From the NCBI RefSeq assembly GCF_002571225.1, contig NZ_NVEC01000003.1, positions 280,420 to 313,007 on the forward strand: a stretch of 32,588 bases of DNA. Reading direction: 5' to 3'. Of this stretch, positions 23,368 through 32,588 are shown piece by piece. A program made the position numbers and the translations under genes. The notes below the pieces were generated by a model, which saw only the letters and a program-made list of their open reading frames with translations, was not told the origin of the DNA and made no database searches. Origin of the DNA: Bacillus sp. AFS059628. GTDB lineage: Bacteria; Bacillota; Bacilli; Bacillales; Bacillaceae_G. Position 1 is the stretch's first letter. The number at the start of each line of letters is the position of its first letter.

Positions 23368-23844
23368 ATGAAGCTTGCAGGAAAAGTTGCTATCGTAACT
23401 GGCGGTGGCATCGGTATTGGACGTAATACAGCTCTTTTGTTGGCTAAACAAGGCGCAAAAGTAATTGTGACGGACATTGATCAAGAAAGTGGACAAGCAA
23501 CAGTGGAGGAGATTACGAATCTAGGCGGAGAAGCACTTTTTGTATCCTATGACATGGAAAAGCAAGGAGATTGGCAACGCGTAATCAGCATTACTTTGAA
23601 TGCATTTAGTCGCATCGATATGCTTTTTCAAAATGCTGGTTTATATAAAATAGATTCTATTTTTTCACGCCAACAAGAGAACGATTCCAATGTACTTTGT
23701 ATTAATGACGTATGGATAGAGATAAAACAATTAACGTCATCTTTTATGAAACAGCAAGAAGAAGTGGTGCTGAGTGACTTACCGATCTTCGGTATTATTG
23801 GCACGAAAGGACAATCATTTCATACAGTAGAAGCCCTCGTATAA
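23368..23844 (+). CDS. Truncated short-chain dehydrogenase without catalytic residues
   Basis: A 158-residue protein with the first two thirds of a classical SDR: cofactor motif TGGGIGIG (11-18), D36 region VIVTDID typical for NAD preference, and QNAG (88-91). The part that should carry the active site aligns as VVLSDLPIFGIIGTKGQSFHTVEALV-stop (S137 kept, Tyr replaced by His152, Lys by Ala156), and the last ~90 residues are absent. No frame continues the family downstream; a terminator follows at once. It is either a decaying oxidoreductase gene or a repurposed nucleotide-binding protein. ATG 23368 is better spaced from AAGGGG than the ATG two codons earlier. Confidence 0.7.
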   Translation: MKLAGKVAIVTGGGIGIGRNTALLLAKQGAKVIVTDIDQESGQATVEEITNLGGEALFVSYDMEKQGDWQRVISITLNAFSRIDMLFQNAGLYKIDSIFSRQQENDSNVLCINDVWIEIKQLTSSFMKQQEEVVLSDLPIFGIIGTKGQSFHTVEALV

Positions 23845-23849
23845 TAATG

Positions 23850-23883
23850 AAAACCGCCCTCAATATATGTGGACGGTTTTTTT
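23850..23883 (+). terminator. Terminator after the truncated SDR
   Basis: AAAACCG-C-CC and GG-A-CGGTTTT form a stem with one mismatch around an AT-rich loop, followed by T residues (to 23883). Confidence 0.7.
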
Positions 23884-23910
23884 GTATGTTATATTGTTGG
23901 AAATTATTTT

Positions 23911-25011
23911 TTAACGAATACGTTGTTCGGTTTGGCTATCAAAGAAATGTGCTTTATTCATATCAAATGCTAGTTTAATTTGGTCACCAGGTGAAAATGT
24001 ATGTCTTGCATCAACACGTGCTGCAAAATCTTGATCTCCCAGTTTCATATATAAAATAGATTCAGCACCTAACAATTCAGCAACTTCGATTTTTGTTGTA
24101 AAAGCAGTAGATTGTGAAGCTTCTAAAAATAATAGTTCATCATGAATGTCTTCAGGACGAATACCTAAAACAATGTCTTTATTTACATAGCCTTGTTCAC
24201 GTAACATCTTCATTTTGCCTTCAGTTACTTTAATTTTTATTGCATTGTCTATAACGAAAACGGTTTCAGTTAATTTACCACGGAAGAAATTCATCGCTGG
24301 AGAGCCGATAAATCCACCAACAAAAATGTTTTCAGGTGTTTCATATACTTCTTTTGGAGTTCCAATTTGTTGAATCTTTCCGTCCTTCATAACAACAAGA
24401 CGAGAAGCCATTGTCATTGCTTCAGTTTGATCATGTGTTACATAGATTGTTGTCGTTCCAAGGCGATGGTGTAACTTAGAAATTTCTGAGCGCATTGCAA
24501 CACGTAATTTAGCGTCTAAGTTAGATAAGGGCTCATCCATTAAGAACACTTTCGCGTCTCGAACGATAGCTCTCCCTAATGCAACACGTTGACGTTGCCC
24601 ACCGGATAATGCTTTCGGCTTTCTATCTAAATATTGTTCCAGTCCTAAAATTTTTGCTGCATCTTTCACACGACGATCGATTTCATCTTTTGGTATTTTT
24701 CTAAGTTTTAATCCAAATGCCATATTATCATACACACTCATATGTGGATATAGAGCATAGTTTTGGAAGACCATTGCGATATCGCGATCTTTTGGAGGGA
24801 CATCATTCATTAGCTTACCATCAATTGAAAACTCTCCTTTTGAAATATCTTCAAGTCCAGCAACCATTCGTAATGTTGTAGATTTTCCGCATCCAGAAGG
24901 ACCGACAAATACGATGAACTCTTTATCTTGAATGTGTAAATTGAAGTCTGTTACAGCTGTAACGTTATTATCATATATTTTATAAATGTTTTCTAATTTC
25001 AGTTCTGCCAT
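23911..25011 (-). CDS. msmX: Sugar ABC transporter ATP-binding protein (MsmX/MalK type)
   Basis: The 366-residue ATPase energises carbohydrate importers of the CUT1 family. Walker A GPSGCGKST is at 37-45, the Q-loop at VFQNYALYPHMS (81-92), signature LSGGQRQ at 135-141, Walker B VFLMDEP at 155-161 and the switch His in YVTHDQTEA. The C-terminal ~130 residues are the MalK/UgpC regulatory TOBE domain. In Bacillus one such ATPase serves several importers; here it lies 4 kb from malEFG, which lacks its own ATPase in view, so it is the probable partner. GGGGG precedes the ATG. Two LacI-type operator sites are in its control region. Confidence 0.93.
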   Translation of the reverse strand: MAELKLENIYKIYDNNVTAVTDFNLHIQDKEFIVFVGPSGCGKSTTLRMVAGLEDISKGEFSIDGKLMNDVPPKDRDIAMVFQNYALYPHMSVYDNMAFGLKLRKIPKDEIDRRVKDAAKILGLEQYLDRKPKALSGGQRQRVALGRAIVRDAKVFLMDEPLSNLDAKLRVAMRSEISKLHHRLGTTTIYVTHDQTEAMTMASRLVVMKDGKIQQIGTPKEVYETPENIFVGGFIGSPAMNFFRGKLTETVFVIDNAIKIKVTEGKMKMLREQGYVNKDIVLGIRPEDIHDELLFLEASQSTAFTTKIEVAELLGAESILYMKLGDQDFAARVDARHTFSPGDQIKLAFDMNKAHFFDSQTEQRIR

Positions 25012-25035
25012 GGTATTTCCCCCTAGAAATAATTA

Positions 25036-25063
25036 TGCAAACGTTTTCTTTGAGTTCATTATA
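25036..25063 (-). promoter_or_regulatory. msmX -10 box and LacI-type operator
   Basis: Minus-strand TATAAT (25058-25063) lies upstream of operator TGCAAACGTTTTCT (25036-25049), which therefore sits at about +3 to +16. No good -35 is seen. Confidence 0.55.
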
Positions 25064-25094
25064 AACGAATAGATTCAAAAAATAAACAAAAAAA

Positions 25095-25108
25095 ATAAAA
25101 CGTTTTCA
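25095..25108. promoter_or_regulatory. LacI-type operator, upstream msmX copy
   Basis: ATAAAACGTTTTCA, the least perfect copy of the AAACGTTTTC motif, 59 bp from the promoter-proximal copy, in the intergenic region shared by msmX and the oligo-1,6-glucosidase gene. Confidence 0.45.
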
Positions 25109-25166
25109 TACGTGAGAGGAATATTAGTAATTTTCATATGTTTTCCTAGAAAAATAAGAATAAAAG

Positions 25167-25197
25167 TTGTAAGCGCTATTTTAAATTGAGGTAGAAT
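25167..25197 (+). promoter_or_regulatory. Candidate promoter of the oligo-1,6-glucosidase gene
   Basis: TTGTAA (25167-25172) and TAGAAT (25192-25197) with a long 19-bp spacer. The operator at 25215-25228 would be at about +11. Confidence 0.35.
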
Positions 25198-25214
25198 CTG
25201 TTATCATTCATTAA

Positions 25215-25228
25215 TGAAAACGTTTGCG
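25215..25228. promoter_or_regulatory. LacI-type operator before the oligo-1,6-glucosidase gene
   Basis: TGAAAACGTTTGCG, the reverse complement of CGCAAACGTTTTCA, which is the exact sequence found before malE at 28968. It resembles a catabolite responsive element but deviates at the last positions. Confidence 0.65.
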
Positions 25229-25274
25229 CCTTAAAAAAGAGAAAATTGAATTATGAATGAAATGGGGTAGCATA

Positions 25275-26951
25275 ATGGAAAAACAATGGTGGAAAGAAAG
25301 TGTAGTATATCAAATTTATCCTCGTAGCTTTATGGATAGTAACGGTGATGGCATTGGGGATCTTCGCGGTATTATTTCAAAGTTAGATTACTTAAAAGAA
25401 TTAGGGATTGATGTAATTTGGTTATCACCAGTCTATGAATCTCCAAATGACGATAATGGTTATGATATAAGTGATTATTGTAAAATTATGAATGAGTTCG
25501 GAACAATGGAAGATTGGGATGAGCTATTACATGAAATGCATGAACGTAATATGAAACTTATGATGGACTTAGTTGTGAATCATACTTCTGATGAACATAA
25601 TTGGTTTATTGAATCACGTAAATCAAAAGATAATAAATATAGAGATTATTATATATGGCGTCCTGGAAAAGAAGGGAAAGAGCCGAATAACTGGGGAGCA
25701 GCTTTTAGTGGATCAGCATGGCAGTATGATGAATTGACAGATGAATATTATTTACATCTGTTTTCTAAAAAACAGCCAGATTTAAATTGGGATAATGAAA
25801 AGGTAAGACAAGATGTTTATGAAATGATGAAGTTTTGGTTAGAGAAAGGAATTGATGGCTTCCGTATGGATGTGATTAATTTTATCTCTAAAGAAGAGGG
25901 ATTACCGACTGTCGAAACAGAAGAAGAGGGATATGTTTCAGGTCATAAGCATTTTATGAACGGCCCAAACATTCATAAATATTTACATGAAATGAATGAA
26001 GAAGTATTGTCTCATTATGATATTATGACGGTTGGTGAAATGCCTGGTGTAACAACGGAAGAAGCAAAATTGTATACTGGGGAAGAACGTAAAGAACTGC
26101 AGATGGTATTCCAATTTGAACATATGGATTTAGATTCAGGAGAAGGCGGAAAATGGGATGTAAAACCATGTTCACTCCTTACTTTAAAAGATAATTTAAC
26201 GAAATGGCAAAAAGCATTAGAGCATACGGGATGGAATAGTCTGTATTGGAATAACCATGATCAACCTCGCGTTGTATCTCGTTTTGGTAATGATGAAATG
26301 TATCGCATTGAATCTGCGAAAATGTTAGCGACGGTGCTTCATATGATGAAAGGAACACCGTATATTTATCAAGGAGAAGAAATCGGAATGACGAACGTTC
26401 GATTTGAATCGATTGATGAATATCGAGATATTGAAACATTAAATATGTATAAGGAAAAAGTTATAGAGCGCGGTGAAGATATAGAGAAAGTGATGCAGTC
26501 TATTTATATAAAAGGACGAGATAATGCTAGAACACCGATGCAGTGGGATGATCAGAATCATGCAGGATTCACAACAGGTGAGCCTTGGATTACGGTAAAC
26601 CCTAATTACAAAGAAATTAATGTGAAACAAGCGATCCAAAATAAAGATTCAATTTTTTATTACTATAAAAAATTAATTGAGTTACGTAAAAATAATGAGA
26701 TTATTGTGTATGGATCATATGATTTAATATTGGAGAATAATCCATCTATTTTTGCATACGTAAGAACATATGGAGAAGAAAAACTTGTTGTTATTGCAAA
26801 CTTTACTGCGGAAGAATGTGTGTTTGAATTACCTGAGGACATTAGTTATAGTGAGACAGAGTTATTCATACACAATTACGACGTAGTGAGTGGATCGATA
26901 GAAAACATGACATTACGTCCGTATGAAGCGATGGTATTCAAATTGAAATAA
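25275..26951 (+). CDS. malL: Oligo-1,6-glucosidase (GH13)
   Basis: The 558-residue cytoplasmic alpha-glucosidase hydrolyses alpha-1,6 bonds of isomalto-oligosaccharides and panose. Length and catalytic positions (nucleophile D199 in GFRMDV, acid E255 in VGEMPG, D329 in NNHDQP) coincide with the structurally known B. cereus enzyme. QPDLNW (167-172) marks the oligo-1,6-glucosidase subfamily. Calcium-site-like DSNGDGIGD is at 21-29. Two codons in the frame upstream are less good starts; ATG 25275 has GGGG at 7 nt. It has its own operator and a strong terminator, and diverges from msmX. Confidence 0.96.
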   Translation: MEKQWWKESVVYQIYPRSFMDSNGDGIGDLRGIISKLDYLKELGIDVIWLSPVYESPNDDNGYDISDYCKIMNEFGTMEDWDELLHEMHERNMKLMMDLVVNHTSDEHNWFIESRKSKDNKYRDYYIWRPGKEGKEPNNWGAAFSGSAWQYDELTDEYYLHLFSKKQPDLNWDNEKVRQDVYEMMKFWLEKGIDGFRMDVINFISKEEGLPTVETEEEGYVSGHKHFMNGPNIHKYLHEMNEEVLSHYDIMTVGEMPGVTTEEAKLYTGEERKELQMVFQFEHMDLDSGEGGKWDVKPCSLLTLKDNLTKWQKALEHTGWNSLYWNNHDQPRVVSRFGNDEMYRIESAKMLATVLHMMKGTPYIYQGEEIGMTNVRFESIDEYRDIETLNMYKEKVIERGEDIEKVMQSIYIKGRDNARTPMQWDDQNHAGFTTGEPWITVNPNYKEINVKQAIQNKDSIFYYYKKLIELRKNNEIIVYGSYDLILENNPSIFAYVRTYGEEKLVVIANFTAEECVFELPEDISYSETELFIHNYDVVSGSIENMTLRPYEAMVFKLK

Positions 26952-26952
26952 G

Positions 26953-26987
26953 AAAAAGCCTTATACCACTTCGGTATAAGGCTTTTT
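26953..26987. terminator. Bidirectional terminator between malL and the neopullulanase gene
   Basis: AAAAAGCCTTATACC (26953-26967) and GGTATAAGGCTTTTT (26973-26987), a perfect 15-bp stem with an ACTTC loop and T-runs on both strands. Confidence 0.9.
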
Positions 26988-26990
26988 GGG

Positions 26991-28766
<1,776 letters not shown>

Positions 28767-28817
28767 TTAATATCTCCATGCATATTGTTTCCTTACGTAT
28801 AAAAATAAAGCATATGT

Positions 28818-28831
28818 TGCAAACGATTGCT
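28818..28831. promoter_or_regulatory. LacI-type operator before the neopullulanase gene
   Basis: TGCAAACGATTGCT, a near-palindromic variant (GCAA-ACGA-TTGC) of the operator seen elsewhere in the maltodextrin region. A candidate minus-strand -35 TTGACT (AGTCAA at 28882-28887) is upstream but the -10 is poor. Confidence 0.55.
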
Positions 28832-28925
28832 TTTTGCATAGATTTAATATTGCTTATAAGAGTAGTATTCATTTCATATAAAGTCAATGTATAAAGAGTG
28901 TAGTAATAATATTTTAAAATTAATA

Positions 28926-28954
28926 TTTGCAAAATGAATAAAAGAATGTATAAT
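28926..28954 (+). promoter_or_regulatory. Promoter of malEFG
   Basis: TTTGCA (28926-28931), a 17-bp spacer and consensus TATAAT (28949-28954). Transcription would start near 28961. Confidence 0.65.
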
Positions 28955-28967
28955 GATAGACAAATAG

Positions 28968-29035
28968 CGCAAACGTTTTCATAGATTGAGATATTGTTTG
29001 CGCTTCTATTAAACCATTAAATGCAAACGTTTTCA
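28968..29035. promoter_or_regulatory. Two LacI-type operators in the malE leader
   Basis: CGCAAACGTTTTCA (28968-28981) at about +8 and TGCAAACGTTTTCA (29022-29035) 54 bp downstream, plus a TTTGCGC half-site near 28997. The distance would allow looping by a tetrameric or paired repressor. Confidence 0.65.
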
Positions 29036-29074
29036 ATTAGTAAGGTACATATACAATTCAGGGAGGTTTTTGGG

Positions 29075-30334
29075 ATGAAGAAAGCATTATCATTATTAAC
29101 GGTTTCAGCATTATCAATTGGTATGTTATCTGCATGTGGACCGAAAGATTCAGGGGAAAAAGAAGAAAGTAAGGCAAAGAAAGATTACGATCTTCTCGTT
29201 TGGGAAGATGATAAAAAAGGTGTTGGTTTAGAACCAGCAGTGAAAAGCTTTGAGGAAAAATATAAAGTAAAAGTAAAAGTTGTGGAAATGCAAATGACCG
29301 ATCAAGTGAAGAAATTACGCCTTGATGGACCAGCGGGGACGGGACCAGATGTTGTAACATTGCCACATGATCAAATCGGAAACGCAGTAACAGAAGGTTT
29401 ACTTTCTGAAGTGAAAGCTGATGATGCTGTAAAGAGTAAATTTACTGATTCATCAATAGAAGCACAGACATATAACGGAAAATTATATGGTTTACCAAAA
29501 GCAATTGAGACACCAGTTTTTATTTATAATAAAAAATTGATGCCAAAAGCACCAGAAACGATGGACGAGCTGTTTAATTTCTCAAAAGAATTTACGAAAG
29601 ATGGCAAGTACGGATTTTTAGCATTAGGAGATAACTTCTACTTTGCTAATGCATTCATGGCAGGTATGGGTGGTTATGTGTTTGGCGAAAAAGATGGAAA
29701 GCCAAATGCAGGTGATGTTGGGTTAAATAATAGCGGAGCAGTACAAGGTGCTGAATATCTTCAAAAATGGTATAAAGAAAAGCTATTCCCGAAAGGTATT
29801 ATCGGTGAATCTGGTGGACCTGCTGCTGATGGACTATTTAACGAAGGAAAAGCAGCATCTATCATGAATGGCCCATGGGCGTTCCAAGCAATGGAAAAGA
29901 ACGGAATTGATTATGGCGTTGCTCCAATGCCAAAATTACCGAATGGTCAACCAATGAAAACATTTGTTGGAGTTAAAGGATGGCATGTAACAAGTTTCTC
30001 TAAACAGAATGATTTAGCTACAAAGTTCACTGAATGGGTAACGAATGAAGAGAACGCAAAAATTCGATTTGAGAAAACAAAAGAAATTCCTCCAGTAAAA
30101 GCAGTAATGGAAGATTCAATTATTAAAGATAACGAAGCTGCGAAAGCAGTTGCAACGCAATCTGAAAATGGAATTCCAATGCCGAACATTCCAGAAATGC
30201 AAGAAGTATGGAAACCTGCTGGAGATGCGCTTCAATTAGTTGTTACGGATAAAGAGGCACCAAAAGCAGCACTTGATAATGCAGTGAAGCAAATTAAAGG
30301 TAATATTGAGGCAAATCATAGTAAGAAAAAATAA
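29075..30334 (+). CDS. malE: Maltodextrin-binding lipoprotein of ABC importer
   Basis: A 419-residue extracytoplasmic solute-binding protein (CUT1/SBP family 1). The signal peptide MKKALSLLTVSALSIGMLSA ends at lipobox Cys21. Family landmarks include LLVWEDDKKG at the start of the first lobe, GTGPDVVTLPHDQIG, and YGLPKAIETPVFIYNKKL. It captures maltose or maltodextrins outside the cell for MalFG. An ATG at 29021 lies within an operator and precedes the signal peptide, so it is rejected; GGGAGG is 9 nt before 29075. Bacillus homologue: MdxE. Confidence 0.93.
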   Translation: MKKALSLLTVSALSIGMLSACGPKDSGEKEESKAKKDYDLLVWEDDKKGVGLEPAVKSFEEKYKVKVKVVEMQMTDQVKKLRLDGPAGTGPDVVTLPHDQIGNAVTEGLLSEVKADDAVKSKFTDSSIEAQTYNGKLYGLPKAIETPVFIYNKKLMPKAPETMDELFNFSKEFTKDGKYGFLALGDNFYFANAFMAGMGGYVFGEKDGKPNAGDVGLNNSGAVQGAEYLQKWYKEKLFPKGIIGESGGPAADGLFNEGKAASIMNGPWAFQAMEKNGIDYGVAPMPKLPNGQPMKTFVGVKGWHVTSFSKQNDLATKFTEWVTNEENAKIRFEKTKEIPPVKAVMEDSIIKDNEAAKAVATQSENGIPMPNIPEMQEVWKPAGDALQLVVTDKEAPKAALDNAVKQIKGNIEANHSKKK

Positions 30335-30339
30335 GGTGA

Positions 30340-30371
30340 AATTCGCGCCTCTCATATGAGGGGCACGAATT
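30340..30371 (+). other. malE-malF intercistronic hairpin
   Basis: A near-perfect 15-bp stem, AATTCGCGCCTCTCA (30340-30354) with TGAGGGGCACGAATT (30357-30371), one mismatch and one wobble, starts 6 nt after the malE stop. It is not followed by a U-tract. Such structures after binding-protein genes usually protect upstream mRNA so that MalE exceeds the permeases. Confidence 0.65.
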
Positions 30372-30398
30372 CTCTCCCAGAAAAAAGGGGGAAGGAAC

Positions 30399-31700
30399 AT
30401 GCAAACATCTATGGAACCAGCAAACGCTTTAAACGGTTCAAAGCATAGGAAAATGGCAACCATGTTATCTATCATTCCAGGCGTGGGCCAAATGTATAAT
30501 AAGCAATTTGTAAAAGGTCTTATTTTTCTTGTATTAACAGGTTCATTTATTGTAGCCTTTGCTGATTTATTAAATATGGGATTATGGGGAATTGTAACGC
30601 TTGGTACAGAAGTTCCACGTGATCATTCTGTCTTTCTATTAGTAGAAGGAATCTTGGCACTCATTGTCATCGTATTTGGGCTCGGAATATATGCATTTAA
30701 TTTATATGATGCATATCAAAACGGGAAAAAACGTGATATAGGAACACCATTAAACTCTGTAAAAGAGCAATACCGTAATTTACTAGATCAGGGTTTTCCA
30801 TATTTAATGGTTTCACCAGGTTTTCTATTACTTATCTTTGTAGTTGTATTTCCAATCATCTTCGTAATTTTAATTGGATTTACGAACTATGATTTATATC
30901 ATTCTCCTCCAGCTAAATTAGTAGATTGGGTAGGGTTTAAAAACTTTATTGATATCTTTACATTACCGATGTGGAGAGAGACATTTTTAAGTGTATTTTC
31001 TTGGACTGTCATTTGGACATTTGTTGCAACGACATTACAAGTTGCGCTTGGTATTTTTTTAGCGATTATCGTAAATCAGCCTGGTATTAAAGGGAAAGCA
31101 ATTATTCGAACAATCTTCATTTTACCATGGGCAGTTCCAGCATTCGTATCTATTCTTGTTTTCTCTGGTATGTTTAATGAAACATTTGGAGCAATTAACA
31201 ACCAAGTATTGGCTTTATTCGGAATCGAAAAGATTGCTTGGATGACAGATCCATTTTGGGCGAAGATTGCTTTAATTATGATTCAAACGTGGCTTGGATT
31301 CCCATTCGTCTTTGCGATGACGACAGGTATACTGCAATCGATCCCAGGGGAATTATATGAAGCAGCTACAGTAGATGGAGCTACAGCTTGGCAACAGTTT
31401 CGTAAAATTACATTGCCACTTGTTCTATATGCAACAGCACCAATATTAATTACGCAATATACGTTTAACTTTAATAACTTTAGTATCATCTATCTATTTA
31501 ACGGCGGAGGTCCTGCTGTAGCTGGGCAAGACGCAGGGGGAACAGATATTTTAATTTCATGGATTTATAAGTTAACGATGACTTCGGCTCAGTACGGAAA
31601 AGCAGCAGCTCTTACAATGATCTTATCGTTAATCGTTATTACAGTTGCGTTATGGCAATTTAAGAAAACAAAATCATTCCAAGAAGAGGATATGATGTAA
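30399..31700 (+). CDS. malF: Maltodextrin ABC importer permease, MalF type
   Basis: A 433-residue membrane permease (B. subtilis MdxF-like). An N-terminal region (about 10-115) contains two or three extra membrane segments with PGVGQMYNKQFVKG, similar to TM2-type small domains found at the front of Bacillus MalF proteins. The core importer domain begins near 140 with six membrane segments. The EAA loop ELYEAATVDGATAWQQFRKITLP contacts the ATPase. AAGGGGGAAGG precedes the ATG. malG begins on the base after its stop codon. Confidence 0.92.
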   Translation: MQTSMEPANALNGSKHRKMATMLSIIPGVGQMYNKQFVKGLIFLVLTGSFIVAFADLLNMGLWGIVTLGTEVPRDHSVFLLVEGILALIVIVFGLGIYAFNLYDAYQNGKKRDIGTPLNSVKEQYRNLLDQGFPYLMVSPGFLLLIFVVVFPIIFVILIGFTNYDLYHSPPAKLVDWVGFKNFIDIFTLPMWRETFLSVFSWTVIWTFVATTLQVALGIFLAIIVNQPGIKGKAIIRTIFILPWAVPAFVSILVFSGMFNETFGAINNQVLALFGIEKIAWMTDPFWAKIALIMIQTWLGFPFVFAMTTGILQSIPGELYEAATVDGATAWQQFRKITLPLVLYATAPILITQYTFNFNNFSIIYLFNGGGPAVAGQDAGGTDILISWIYKLTMTSAQYGKAAALTMILSLIVITVALWQFKKTKSFQEEDMM

Positions 31701-32543
31701 ATGAATATTAAAAGACAAAAGATGTTACGTCTCTCATTAAGTTATCTCGTTATTTTCGTAATGTGTGCCATCATTTTCTATCCATTATTATGGATTATTG
31801 GCTCATCGTTTAATCCGGGTGATAGTTTATCTGGGTCAAGTATTATTCCACAAAACGCAACATTAGATCATTATCGTAAGTTATTAGATTTAGAGAATAG
31901 TAATTATTTACTATGGTATAAAAACACATTAAAGGTAAGTGTTTTAACGATGATTTTCTCAGTGTTGGCGATTAGTTTTACTGCTTATGCATTTTCGAGA
32001 TATCGTTTTGTTGGAAGAAAAAATGGTTTATTAACATTTTTAATTCTGCAAATGATTCCAAACTTTGCAGCGTTAATCGCTCTATACATATTAGCGCAGT
32101 TAACAGGATTAATTGATACGCACCTTGCATTAATTTTAATTTATGTGGGCGGGGCAATCCCAATGAATACATGGCTTATGAAAGGGTATTTTGATACGAT
32201 TCCGAAAGAATTGGATGAGTCAGCTCGTATGGATGGAGCAGGACATTTCCGTATTTTTTGGCAAATCATTATGCCACTTGCAAAGCCGATTGTAGCAGTT
32301 GTAGCGTTATTCACTTTCATCGGTCCATTTACAGATTTCATTTTAGCAAGTATTATTTTGCGCACACCAGAAAATTATACGTTAGCAGTGGGGTTATATG
32401 AAATGGTAGCGAAGAAATTTGGTAATGAATTTACAACGTTTGCAGCGGGTTCGGTATTGATTGCAATCCCAATTTCAATTTTATTCCTATCACTACAAAA
32501 ATACTTTATCTCTGGTTTAACTGCTGGAGGTACGAAAGGATGA
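31701..32543 (+). CDS. malG: Maltodextrin ABC importer permease, MalG type
   Basis: A 280-residue permease with six membrane segments; the coupling loop KELDESARMDGAGHFRIFWQ (about residues 168-187) carries the EAA motif. It is the second channel subunit, pairing with MalF. It starts directly after the malF stop codon, with AAGAGGA as ribosome site inside malF, so translation is coupled. Length matches MdxG/MalG. A terminator follows, closing malEFG. Confidence 0.94.
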   Translation: MNIKRQKMLRLSLSYLVIFVMCAIIFYPLLWIIGSSFNPGDSLSGSSIIPQNATLDHYRKLLDLENSNYLLWYKNTLKVSVLTMIFSVLAISFTAYAFSRYRFVGRKNGLLTFLILQMIPNFAALIALYILAQLTGLIDTHLALILIYVGGAIPMNTWLMKGYFDTIPKELDESARMDGAGHFRIFWQIIMPLAKPIVAVVALFTFIGPFTDFILASIILRTPENYTLAVGLYEMVAKKFGNEFTTFAAGSVLIAIPISILFLSLQKYFISGLTAGGTKG

Positions 32544-32572
32544 AAAATGGGACATTACGTCCCATTTTTCTT
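32542..32572 (+). terminator. Terminator of malEFG
   Basis: GAAAAATGGGAC (32542-32553) and GTCCCATTTTTC (32559-32570), a perfect 12-bp stem with loop ATTAC that begins within the malG stop codon and continues into T-rich sequence. Confidence 0.85.
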
Positions 32573-32588
32573 TTCATCTCCCTATAAA

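Noticed and set aside
23820-23910. Frameshifted continuation of the truncated SDR
   Set aside because: No frame downstream contains the missing SDR C-terminus; a terminator and then msmX follow.
29021-29074. Upstream ATG for malE
   Set aside because: It is within a LacI-type operator, lacks a ribosome site, and would place 18 residues before the signal peptide.

Overview
The window is AT-rich chromosomal DNA from a low-GC Gram-positive, almost certainly a member of the Bacillus cereus group. Evidence: AGGAGG-type ribosome binding sites; S-box (SAM) riboswitches; a methionine-salvage locus of the Bacillus type (mtnWXBD, mtnKA, mtnE and an omega-amidase gene); a 558-residue oligo-1,6-glucosidase whose catalytic residues fall at D199/E255/D329, as in the B. 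cereus enzyme; and maltodextrin transport genes of the mdx/msmX type. There are no tRNA or rRNA genes, CRISPR arrays, insertion sequences or phage genes.

Layout. 1-5.1 kb: a nitroreductase (-) with a palindromic operator; a GGDEF protein with a degenerate receiver domain behind a structured leader; a three-gene unit (serine beta-lactamase-like hydrolase, 3-hydroxyisobutyrate-dehydrogenase-like enzyme, small unknown protein); and a small membrane protein (-) with a run of 11-bp repeats upstream. 5.3-13.2 kb: the methionine-salvage locus. mtnW-X-B-D (-) and mtnK-A (+) each follow their own S-box riboswitch. mtnE (-) and the amidase gene (+) lie between them and diverge from overlapping promoters. 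Only the methylthioadenosine nucleosidase is absent. 13.3-20.2 kb: a YvrJ-type microprotein, a 3-hydroxybutyrate dehydrogenase, an autoregulated-looking PadR operon with two paralogous membrane proteins, a metzincin-like zinc-protease candidate, a Nudix hydrolase, a thiolase and a small AAA/ABC-type ATPase. 20.4-23.9 kb: a DUF4184 membrane protein, two lipoproteins, an RDD protein, a 32-residue membrane microprotein and a truncated short-chain dehydrogenase lacking its catalytic residues. 23.9-32.6 kb: the maltodextrin region, with an MsmX/MalK ATPase (-), oligo-1,6-glucosidase (+), neopullulanase (-) and malE-malF-malG (+).

How it fits together. The mtn genes turn methylthioribose back into methionine and are set by SAM level through transcription attenuation. 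The maltodextrin genes import and hydrolyse alpha-glucans. Six copies of a TGCAAACGTTTTCA-like operator in their three control regions suggest one LacI/GalR-type regulator (MalR/MdxR and/or CcpA) whose gene is outside the window. Most of the window is ordinary, well-conserved Bacillus content. The less explained items are the triple, helically phased PadR operator, the 11-bp repeats near 5.2 kb, the metzincin-like protein with an unusual zinc-site spacing, a long hairpin near 16.4 kb, and two microproteins.
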